Source of the DNA: Sulfurovum sp.
GTDB taxonomy: Bacteria; Campylobacterota; Campylobacteria; Campylobacterales; Sulfurovaceae
NCBI GenBank assembly: GCA_022729615.1
Contig: DZAQ01000018.1
Coordinates: 1-17,292, forward strand
Length of the DNA stretch: 17,292 nucleotides
Reading direction: 5' to 3'
The notes under the pieces were generated by a model. That model had not been told where the DNA came from. It made no database searches and worked only from the letters and a program-made list of their open reading frames with translations. This document shows, piece by piece, positions 1 through 5,029 of the stretch. A program made the position numbers and the translations under genes. Positions within the stretch are counted from its first letter, which is position 1, and every line of letters begins with the position of its first letter.

Positions 1-110
1 AGAGAGGGAAGATAGGCTTCAGGATGATTTGCAGCGGGCATCACCTCCTGCGCCAAGAGCGCTAAAGGCAAAAAGAGAACCAAAAAAGGGATCATAAAGA
101 GATATTTCAA
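1..110 (-). CDS. Partial CDS: N-terminus of an exported protein, unknown function
   Basis: The gene runs off the left edge, so only about 36 residues are visible. They form a typical Sec signal peptide: a start followed by Lys, then a hydrophobic stretch (MIPFLVLFLPLALLA) and a plausible signal peptidase I site before QEV. After that comes a short mature stretch, MPAANHPEAYLPSL. I chose the TTG at 108-110 because it puts Lys at position 2 and has AAGG upstream at a suitable distance; an in-frame ATG at 93-95 would give a shorter, uncharged leader. The TTG overlaps the TGA stop of recR, which implies translational coupling. Too little is visible to assign a family. The protein is probably periplasmic or outer-membrane. 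Confidence 0.6.
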   Translation of the reverse strand, partial: MKYLFMIPFLVLFLPLALLAQEVMPAANHPEAYLPS

Positions 111-676
111 ATTTTCACCCTTGACTCCATCGCCCTTGAGAGGGAGACTACATCGATATTTTCGAGATCTACCCCCATCGGCACCCCCTGTGCTATCTTG
201 CTAAAACGCAATCCAAGCCCTTCGAGTTTATCTTCAATATAGAGTATCATAGCATCGGTCGCGATACTGGGAGGAAAGGCGAAAATGACCTCTTGCGCAT
301 CTTTTACGCCATTTCTGAGATGAACGATATCCAAATCTTCGGCTCTGGCGATCACATAATAAAGACCGTTATACCCCCCGCCCTCTTCGATCGTCAATAT
401 ATCCTTGGCACTCTGCACGATACAAAGCAGATCCGTATCTCGCTGTTCGTCAGAGCAGATAGCGCAGAGTTCATCCTCGCTCATATTGTGACACTGCAGA
501 CACACTCTCACCTCATTTACCCCACTCTCGATCGCATGTGCCAGCTTCATAGCGCCAAACCCGTCTATCATCACCATATGGTAAGCCATGCGTATGGCAG
601 ATTTCCTCCCGATACTCGGAAGGGTCTGCAACGCCTCTACCAAGTTTTCAAACGCCTCTACCTTGTATCGCTTCAA
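107..676 (-). CDS. recR: Recombination protein RecR
   Basis: RecR works with RecF and RecO to load RecA at single-stranded gaps during recombinational repair. The 189-residue product shows the family layout: an N-terminal helix-hairpin-helix region (LPSIGRKSA, about residues 19-27), a four-cysteine zinc finger (C59, C62, C71, C74), then a Toprim domain beginning near LLCIVQSAKDI and ending in the conserved FSKIAQGVPMGVDLENID stretch. The length is normal for Campylobacterota. The start is TTG, supported by a very strong ribosome binding site, GGAGGTGAT, 5 bases upstream. It follows the Dabb gene after 21 bases, and its stop overlaps the TTG start of the next gene, so the three look like one operon. 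The identification is secure. Confidence 0.96.
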   Translation of the reverse strand: MKRYKVEAFENLVEALQTLPSIGRKSAIRMAYHMVMIDGFGAMKLAHAIESGVNEVRVCLQCHNMSEDELCAICSDEQRDTDLLCIVQSAKDILTIEEGGGYNGLYYVIARAEDLDIVHLRNGVKDAQEVIFAFPPSIATDAMILYIEDKLEGLGLRFSKIAQGVPMGVDLENIDVVSLSRAMESRVKI

Positions 677-697
677 TAGAGATCACCTCCAAAAAAT

Positions 698-988
698 TTA
701 CTTATAATAATCGACAACTTTTGACTCCACAGCCACCTCTTTGATGAAAGCAACTACCTCAAGATGCGCCGGATGCGTGGCATATATTTCCAACCCTTCA
801 ATATCATCAAATGTCGCGATAAGACTCATATCCATAGCACGCCCCTCTGGGGAGAAATTGACACCAACCTCCATAGATCTGAGTGCAGGGACACTCCCAA
901 GAAGTCCCGTCAGTTTTGCCTCCGCTTCTCGGATATGCTGCTCTTTATGCTCATCTTTCAAACGAAACATCACAATGTGTACAACCAT
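698..988 (-). CDS. Stress-responsive Dabb (alpha/beta barrel) domain protein
   Basis: This small 96-residue protein has the Dabb pattern (dimeric alpha-beta barrel, PF07876): a start of the form MVVHIVMFRLK, a central helix rich in Glu/Ala, then VGVNFSPEGRAMDMSLIATFDD and a HPAHLEVVAFIKEV stretch, with SKVVDYYK at the C-terminus. Members form small ferredoxin-like dimers; some act in stress responses or as polyketide cyclases, but the bacterial stand-alone forms have no agreed reaction. It has no signal peptide and should be cytoplasmic. AGGGG lies 6 bases before the ATG. It is the first gene of the apparent operon with recR, and its promoter faces that of dnaJ. Family assignment is good; the function is unknown. 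Confidence 0.85.
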   Translation of the reverse strand: MVVHIVMFRLKDEHKEQHIREAEAKLTGLLGSVPALRSMEVGVNFSPEGRAMDMSLIATFDDIEGLEIYATHPAHLEVVAFIKEVAVESKVVDYYK

Positions 989-1016
989 TCCTATCCCCTC
1001 TTTTTATAATGATATT

Positions 1017-1022
1017 ATTATA
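1017..1022 (-). promoter_or_regulatory. Probable -10 box for the Dabb-recR operon
   Basis: A perfect TATAAT on the minus strand lies 28 bases before the Dabb ATG, giving a predicted start of transcription near 1010. No convincing -35 box is visible, as is common in Campylobacterota, where A/T-rich upstream DNA often replaces it. Confidence 0.6.
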
Positions 1023-1054
1023 TCCAATCAAGCTATGAGAATTGAAAAATATGG

Positions 1055-1060
1055 TAGAAT
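1055..1060 (+). promoter_or_regulatory. Probable -10 box for dnaJ
   Basis: TAGAAT on the plus strand, 35 bases before the dnaJ ATG, predicts a start near 1067 and a leader of about 29 bases. Only about 32 bases separate it from the opposing TATAAT of the Dabb promoter, so the two promoters share their upstream DNA. I see no CIRCE or HAIR heat-shock operator. Confidence 0.5.
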
Positions 1061-1095
1061 TCGCACAAAATTACTCCCAATTCAAAGAGATAAGT

Positions 1096-2217
1096 ATGAC
1101 CGAAGTAGATTATTATGAGATTTTAGAGGTCAGCAAAACCTGTGGTGGCGCCGAACTCAAAAAATCATACCGAAAATTAGCGATGCAGTACCATCCCGAC
1201 CGTAATCAAGGCGACAAAGAGGCGGAGGAGAAATTCAAACAGATCAATGAAGCCTATCAAGTGCTCAGTGACGATGAGAAGCGCGCGATCTATGACCGCT
1301 ACGGCAAAGAGGGGCTCAACAGACAAGGCGGCGGCTTTGGTGGCGGCATGGATGATATGATGGATATCTTCAACTCCATGTTTGGCGGCAGCTTCGGGCG
1401 AGGATTTGGACAAAATAGACGAGACCCTAGCCAAAAATATGCGCTTGATTTTGAGATCGAACTCACTCTGGCTTTCAATGAAGCTATCTTCGGATGCGAG
1501 AAAAAGATTGATATCACCTACAAAACCCAATGCGATGCATGCAAAGGCACCGGAGCCAAAGAGGGCAAGCTAGAGACTTGCGACTACTGCAAGGGGCAGG
1601 GGCAGGTGGTGATGCGCCAAGGACCTATGACCTTTGCGCAAACATGCCCAAAATGCAAAGGCGAAGGCAAAAAAATCGTAGAAAAGTGTCCAAGCTGTCA
1701 TGGCAAAGGATATAAAACCAAAGAGGAAACCATCACTATCAACATCCCGGCAGGTGTCGATAGCGGCAACAGACTCAGGGTTCAAGGATACGGCAATGAG
1801 GACAAATTTGGGCGCAGAGGCGATCTCTATCTCACCTTCTTTGTCCAAGAGGATGAACATTTTGTCAGAAACGGCAGTGATATCTACATCGAAGTGCCTC
1901 TGTTTTTCACGCAAGCTATCCTTGGAGGCGTGATCACCATCCCTTCACTCGACGGCGAGCTCGAGCTTGACCTCAAGCCGGGCACGAGAGACAAAGAGCA
2001 GTTTGTCTTCGAAAATGAAGGGGTTATGGATGTGCACTCCAAAAGAAAAGGTCGCCTGATCGCCCAAATACAGCTCAAGCTTCCAAATAAGTTCAGCGCT
2101 GAACAAAAAGAGCTTCTCCTCAAACTCCAAGAGAGCTTCGGCATCGAAAGCGCCCCGCATAAAAGTGCGCTTGAGAATGTATTTGACCGCGTCAAAGGGT
2201 GGTTTACCGCAGAGTAA
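1096..2217 (+). CDS. dnaJ: Chaperone DnaJ (Hsp40)
   Basis: This is the full-length type I J-protein that delivers substrates to DnaK and stimulates its ATPase. The 373-residue product has all parts in order: J domain (about 4-70) with HPD at residues 33-35, a Gly/Phe-rich linker (about 78-104), four CxxCxGxG zinc repeats (C146/C149, C162/C165, C184/C187, C198/C201), and the C-terminal substrate-binding domains with DLYLTFFVQEDEHFVRNGSDI. I chose the ATG at 1096 because MTEVDYYEIL matches the normal DnaJ start and AAAGAGA sits just upstream. An in-frame TTG at 1042 would add 18 residues unlike any DnaJ and would translate through the -10 box. dnaK and grpE are not in the window. It converges on the lipoprotein gene with only 20 bases between. 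Confidence 0.97.
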   Translation: MTEVDYYEILEVSKTCGGAELKKSYRKLAMQYHPDRNQGDKEAEEKFKQINEAYQVLSDDEKRAIYDRYGKEGLNRQGGGFGGGMDDMMDIFNSMFGGSFGRGFGQNRRDPSQKYALDFEIELTLAFNEAIFGCEKKIDITYKTQCDACKGTGAKEGKLETCDYCKGQGQVVMRQGPMTFAQTCPKCKGEGKKIVEKCPSCHGKGYKTKEETITINIPAGVDSGNRLRVQGYGNEDKFGRRGDLYLTFFVQEDEHFVRNGSDIYIEVPLFFTQAILGGVITIPSLDGELELDLKPGTRDKEQFVFENEGVMDVHSKRKGRLIAQIQLKLPNKFSAEQKELLLKLQESFGIESAPHKSALENVFDRVKGWFTAE

Positions 2218-2237
2218 TTCTCTAGTGGCAAAAAACT

Positions 2238-2939
2238 CTACCCCTCTTTCTCCTCTTTCGGATCTGTTGTATCATCCGCAGCTTGATAGGTGATAAGAGC
2301 CTGTCCGGATTCATATTGTTTCAATATCCCCACGAGTGTCCCCTTCGTCTCTTCGTTAAGCTCTTTATCGGCGATGATATCTAGCATCTTCTCTATCTTT
2401 TGATGGTGATGAGCATTTGCCTGCATCGAGGCTTCATGTCTCTGCCTCTCCTCTTGGAGCCGTAACTCATGCAGCCTGTTTTTGCGATGTATCAAAAAAT
2501 AGATCAGAAGCATAAGCGATACAAGGAGAGCCGCGACAATGAGAATAATTTTATTGAAAGCAATATCTTTATCCTGCGTCATGACCACAGTCTGCTCTTT
2601 GAGGCGAGCGATTTCGCTTTGGGTTTGCTGCGCCTGCAATCCTACCTCTTTTTCGGCTAGAGTTTTAGCCTTAAGCGCTTCGGATTCAATTCGTTTGACC
2701 TCCTCCCTGCTCTTGGCTTCGATTTTGGCTATTTCAAGATTTTCATTGCTTTTGAGCTTTGCCAAATCTATCTCTTTTTGATACGCTTGTGCCTCTATAT
2801 TTTTTGGCGCAGATTTTTGGGTAGAGATTTGATTTGTCTGCTTTGCGGAGCCGTCTTGAATAAGTTTGAGTGATTTTCCCTCATCGGTACACCCCATCAC
2901 CAAAAAAGCTACCGATACCAAGAGTAGAACCTGCCTCAT
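2238..2939 (-). CDS. Coiled-coil lipoprotein with an internal transmembrane segment, unknown function
   Basis: I do not recognise a family. The 233-residue product begins with a lipoprotein-like signal ending VMG-C17. Next comes a polar linker, then a long charged stretch (about 50-118) rich in Glu, Lys, Ala and Gln that should form a coiled coil. A clear membrane helix follows (about 128-150, IILIVAALLVSLMLLIYFLI), then a basic stop (HRKNRLHELR), a second helical segment with a His cluster (HHH, 177-179), and an acidic tail (DPKEEKEG). The basic residues after the helix suggest the C-terminus is cytoplasmic, leaving the lipidated N-terminus and coiled coil in the periplasm at the inner membrane. 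It starts 1 base after the DUF5718 stop with no clear Shine-Dalgarno site, so it is probably translated by coupling. Confidence 0.75.
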   Translation of the reverse strand: MRQVLLLVSVAFLVMGCTDEGKSLKLIQDGSAKQTNQISTQKSAPKNIEAQAYQKEIDLAKLKSNENLEIAKIEAKSREEVKRIESEALKAKTLAEKEVGLQAQQTQSEIARLKEQTVVMTQDKDIAFNKIILIVAALLVSLMLLIYFLIHRKNRLHELRLQEERQRHEASMQANAHHHQKIEKMLDIIADKELNEETKGTLVGILKQYESGQALITYQAADDTTDPKEEKEG

Positions 2940-2940
2940 C

Positions 2941-3738
2941 TCACTGTACTTGCTGATGCAAAACTATTTTATCACTTGAGCTTTCGATATCACCCCTGCT
3001 CGCTCTCGCATCATAGACAACGACATAGATATCATCCCCGCTTTGAAGATAGTGCTTCTCGCCAAACTCGCTATAGGCTGTCGCACCGATCGAGATCAGC
3101 GCCTCGCTTGGGTAGCCGCAATCCTTGAGATGCTGATGAATATCCTCAAGCGGTCCAAAATCTTTTTGTTCGTTCATCTTCTCTATGAGCCAATCGGTGA
3201 GCTTCTCATAAAAATAGGAGTAGCCAAGCAGTGGAGCATCCACACCATAAGGATGCAGTATGCCGTCACGCCTCAAAAATGAGCAAAGATGGTAGTGATC
3301 CATAATACCGCCCGATGAAAATTTGTCTATGGTGATCCAGCGGCTTGCAATGCCCTTTGAATCATGCGACCAACTCTTCTTCTCCGATATTTTTTTGGCA
3401 CCCTCTTTGCGTATAGTGCAGTCATTAAATGCTGTAAATGCCTTGGCTCTAAGATCTACTACCTGCATACTCTCATCATATACGATCTCAAAAAGTATAG
3501 CAACTTCAGGCTCCACTTGTGCATTTGCCTCATAGCTAGGGAGTGTAAGTGTCTCACTTGAGATTGGATAATTACCCAAAAAACTCTCATGCTTTGGAAG
3601 ATAAAACGGGAAAATACCTTTGGGTGCATCCGGTTCTTTTGTGGTGACATTCTTGAAATCATTCAGTTCGCCTGCTTGCTCCAGATGATGTGCAAAATTC
3701 CCTGCAACCCCCAGCCCGATTCGATTATGATGTTCCAT
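2941..3738 (-). CDS. DUF5718 family protein, FAH-like fold suspected
   Basis: The 265-residue protein matches what I recall as DUF5718, found in Campylobacterota and some Gammaproteobacteria, with the hallmark opening IGLGVAGNFAHHLEQAGE. No signal peptide or membrane helix is visible, so it should be cytoplasmic. The middle resembles the fumarylacetoacetate hydrolase superfamily: VEPEVAILFEI (E76, E78) is like the EPELAVVI metal-binding strand, AFNDCTIR (D106) is like the ANDVTAR strand, and KSWSHDSKGIASRWI falls where FAH proteins have their conserved Lys/Phe substrate region. This suggests a divalent-metal enzyme acting on C-C or C-O bonds, but that is inference and no substrate is known. 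AAGGA lies 5 bases before the ATG. The lipoprotein gene follows directly. Confidence 0.8.
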   Translation of the reverse strand: MEHHNRIGLGVAGNFAHHLEQAGELNDFKNVTTKEPDAPKGIFPFYLPKHESFLGNYPISSETLTLPSYEANAQVEPEVAILFEIVYDESMQVVDLRAKAFTAFNDCTIRKEGAKKISEKKSWSHDSKGIASRWITIDKFSSGGIMDHYHLCSFLRRDGILHPYGVDAPLLGYSYFYEKLTDWLIEKMNEQKDFGPLEDIHQHLKDCGYPSEALISIGATAYSEFGEKHYLQSGDDIYVVVYDARASRGDIESSSDKIVLHQQVQ

Positions 3739-3773
3739 ATGTATTCCTTAAGAGTAAAATAATGATTACAGAT

Positions 3774-3798
3774 AGTATAACTTATTGGGGTTTATAGT
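3774..3798 (-). promoter_or_regulatory. Promoter of the DUF5718-lipoprotein pair, containing a segment shared with the 6S RNA promoter
   Basis: The -10 box is TATACT (3774-3779), predicting a start near 3767 and a leader of about 29 bases. The 25-base minus-strand segment beginning ACTATAAACCC and ending with this -10 box is identical at 21 of 25 positions, without gaps, to the segment ending in the -10 box of the 6S RNA candidate at 11727-11751. Confidence 0.6.
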
Positions 3799-3851
3799 CA
3801 GATGATTAGTTAGAGATTTACAGTTAGAATTGCGAAGTATAAAACTGCATC

Positions 3852-3912
3852 AAAAAAACAATCTCTTCCCTATTTAATAGAGCTTCCAAAGTGCCAAGCT
3901 TGCACTCTGGAA
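3852..3912 (-). terminator. Probable terminator region of the HU gene
   Basis: Ten bases after the HU stop, the minus strand forms an 11-bp stem with one mismatch (arms 3884-3894 and 3902-3912, 7-base loop). A second small stem follows (CUCUAU, loop UAA, AUAGGG), then a run of seven T about 10 bases on. The T-run is not directly against the first stem, so which hairpin terminates is uncertain. Confidence 0.5.
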
Positions 3913-3921
3913 AGGAGAGTC

Positions 3922-4200
3922 TTATTTTGCAACAGCCTCTTTGAGTGTTTTACCAGCTTTGAACTTAGGTGCGTTATGTGCCGGCTTTGTGTATCTTTTG
4001 TCAGTTCCAGGTACGGTACCGCTCTTCTCTGCCACTTTTGCTACACTGAATGCGCCAAATCCTACCAATGAAACCTCTTCATTTTTCACAAGTGCTGCAG
4101 AAACCGCATCCGTAAATGCCTTAATTGCTTTTTCAGCAGCGACTTTTGTGGAGTAGCCACCCTTCTCTTGTACCAATTCAACAAATTCGGCTTTTGTCAT
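3922..4200 (-). CDS. hup: DNA-binding protein HU
   Basis: HU is the small histone-like dimer that bends and compacts DNA and assists replication, repair and transcription. The 92-residue product has the complete family pattern: MTKAEFVELVQEKGGYSTKVAAEKAI helices, the conserved turn EVSLVGFGAFSVAKVAEKSG, the DNA-binding beta arm with PGTDKRYTKPAHNAPKFKAGKTLK, and a short Ala/Lys end. The arm carries PGT and AHNAPKF where Enterobacteria have NPQTGKEI and AANVPAF, which is typical of Campylobacterota HU. AAGGA lies 6 bases before the ATG. It is a single-gene unit with its own strong promoter and a terminator, downstream of tRNA-Leu. Confidence 0.95.
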   Translation of the reverse strand: MTKAEFVELVQEKGGYSTKVAAEKAIKAFTDAVSAALVKNEEVSLVGFGAFSVAKVAEKSGTVPGTDKRYTKPAHNAPKFKAGKTLKEAVAK

Positions 4201-4232
4201 AACTTTTCCTTAAATAAAATTTTTACACAATA

Positions 4233-4238
4233 AGTATA
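4233..4238 (-). promoter_or_regulatory. Probable promoter of the HU gene
   Basis: TATACT on the minus strand, preceded by GGT and a run of eight T, predicts a start near 4226 and a leader of about 25 bases. The T-run upstream in place of a -35 box fits Campylobacterota sigma-70 promoters. Confidence 0.65.
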
Positions 4239-4392
4239 ACCAAAAAAAACATTTAAAAGCAAGTAGAAAGTGACATAAATGGCGATATTTAGGGGATTTT
4301 ATACAAATTTATAAAATTTCAGTTCATTTCAGACTGATAATTTGAATAAATGATAATATTTTGTAAATAAGAGATGAAGAATATTGTGATTT

Positions 4393-4476
4393 TGGTGCGG
4401 CAGAGAGGATTTGAACCTCCACACCTGTTGGCACTACCCCCTCAAGATAGCGTGTCTACCGTTCCACCACTGCCGC
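4393..4476 (-). tRNA. tRNA-Leu (anticodon GAG)
   Basis: The minus strand folds into a complete class II tRNA of 84 bases with CCA encoded at 4393-4395. The 7-bp acceptor stem is GCGGCAG/CTGCCGC. The D arm has GGTAGAC, the anticodon stem is CTATC/GGTAG with loop TTGAGGG (anticodon GAG at 4441-4443), a long variable arm follows (TGCCAACAGGTGT), and the T stem is GGAGG/CCTCT with loop TTCAAAT. The long variable arm and the sequence match tRNA-Leu; GAG reads CUC and CUU codons. Confidence 0.97.
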
Positions 4477-4497
4477 ATAGACTATATAGTTTGTTAA

Positions 4498-4518
4498 GGA
4501 TGGGAATTATACCCATCC
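4498..4518 (-). promoter_or_regulatory. Hairpin after atpE whose loop carries a TATAAT box for tRNA-Leu
   Basis: A perfect 7-bp GC-rich inverted repeat (GGATGGG 4498-4504, CCCATCC 4512-4518) lies 19 bases after the atpE stop. Its 7-base loop holds TATAAT on the minus strand (4506-4511), placing a start near 4499, 22 bases before the tRNA 5' end. No T-run follows, so it would be a weak terminator. It may serve as the tRNA promoter, as the atpE mRNA 3' end, or both. Confidence 0.45.
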
Positions 4519-4537
4519 AATACTTAAAAGTTGCTAA

Positions 4538-4846
4538 TTATCCAAGGAACGGGTTAGCATACAAAGCGATCAATGCGATAACCAATGTATAGATAACTTG
4601 TGCTTCGATCATAGCAAGAGCGATAAACATAGTTGTCATCAATTTTCCGCCAAGACCTGGGTTTCTAGCAGTACCGGCGATTGTCGCAGCGGAAGCATTC
4701 CCCATACCGATCGCTCCACCAAGTGCAGCAAGACCAAGACCGACACCCGCAGCAACTACTGAGTATGCTTTGATCATAGAATCACCCTCTTCACTAGCAA
4801 ACGCAAAAGCGCCAAGCGCCAAAAAGAGCAAGAAAAACTTTTTCAT
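4538..4846 (-). CDS. atpE: ATP synthase F0 subunit c
   Basis: Subunit c forms the proton-carrying rotor ring of F1F0 ATP synthase in the inner membrane. The 102-residue product has two membrane helices. The first is Gly/Ala-rich (VVAAGVGLGLAALGGAIGMGNASAA), then the polar loop ARNPG (R61-G64), then the second helix carrying the ion-binding E81 in MIEAQVIYTLVIAL, ending ANPFLG. A signal-like leader (MKKFFLLFLALGAFAFA) precedes the mature part, as I recall for H. pylori and C. jejuni AtpE. Two ATGs are adjacent; I prefer the second (4844-4846) because AGGA lies 6 bases before it but only 3 before the first. The gene stands alone, apart from other atp genes, between pnp and tRNA-Leu. Confidence 0.95.
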   Translation of the reverse strand: MKKFFLLFLALGAFAFASEEGDSMIKAYSVVAAGVGLGLAALGGAIGMGNASAATIAGTARNPGLGGKLMTTMFIALAMIEAQVIYTLVIALIALYANPFLG

Positions 4847-4988
4847 CATATATCCTTTTAATTTGAGTGGCTTTTAAGTCTCCATTAGACTATCTTCGAG
4901 AAAGCAATTTCGGCTCGCGTAACTATGAAACATAGCAATAGGGACATAAATGCCCCTATTTCCCTACTCTATGCAACTCATGCAAGAT
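4847..4988 (-). other. Long structured 5' leader of atpE
   Basis: Between the predicted transcription start and the atpE start lie about 140 bases that can form several hairpins on the minus strand. The strongest is 4937-4960, with 10-bp arms, one G-U pair and a 4-base loop. Others are 4923-4935 (CTATG/CATAG, 3-base loop) and 4877-4891 (AGTCT/AGACT, 5-base loop), and CGAG/CTCG can pair around 4897-4917. No T-run follows any of them, so they do not look like ordinary terminators. I match this to no known riboswitch. Confidence 0.45.
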
Positions 4989-4994
4989 AAGGAT

Positions 4995-5000
4995 ATTATA
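4995..5000 (-). promoter_or_regulatory. Probable -10 box for atpE
   Basis: A perfect TATAAT on the minus strand sits just after the T-run of the presumed pnp terminator and predicts a start near 4988. This would give atpE its own promoter and an unusually long leader. Confidence 0.55.
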
Positions 5001-5002
5001 AC

Positions 5003-5029
5003 AAAAAAAGTTTAGAGTCTGTTTTAAAC
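5003..5029 (-). terminator. Possible terminator of pnp
   Basis: A 5-bp A/T-rich stem (GTTTA/TAAAC, 10-base loop, 5010-5029), overlapping the pnp stop codon, abuts a run of seven T on the minus strand. The stem is weak, so termination may be partial. Confidence 0.35.

Noticed and set aside
1042..1095. Upstream extension of dnaJ from a TTG at 1042
   Set aside because: The extra 18 residues do not resemble DnaJ, lack a ribosome site and include the -10 box; the ATG at 1096 gives the canonical start.
3796..3817. TAGTCAGATGATTAG near the DUF5718 promoter as a second copy of the htpG dyad
   Set aside because: The half-sites match only partly and the centre is 2 rather than 3 bases, so the likeness may be chance.
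4374..4592. Plus-strand open frame containing RQRGFEPPHL
   Set aside because: This is the familiar false protein produced by translating the complement of a tRNA-Leu gene.
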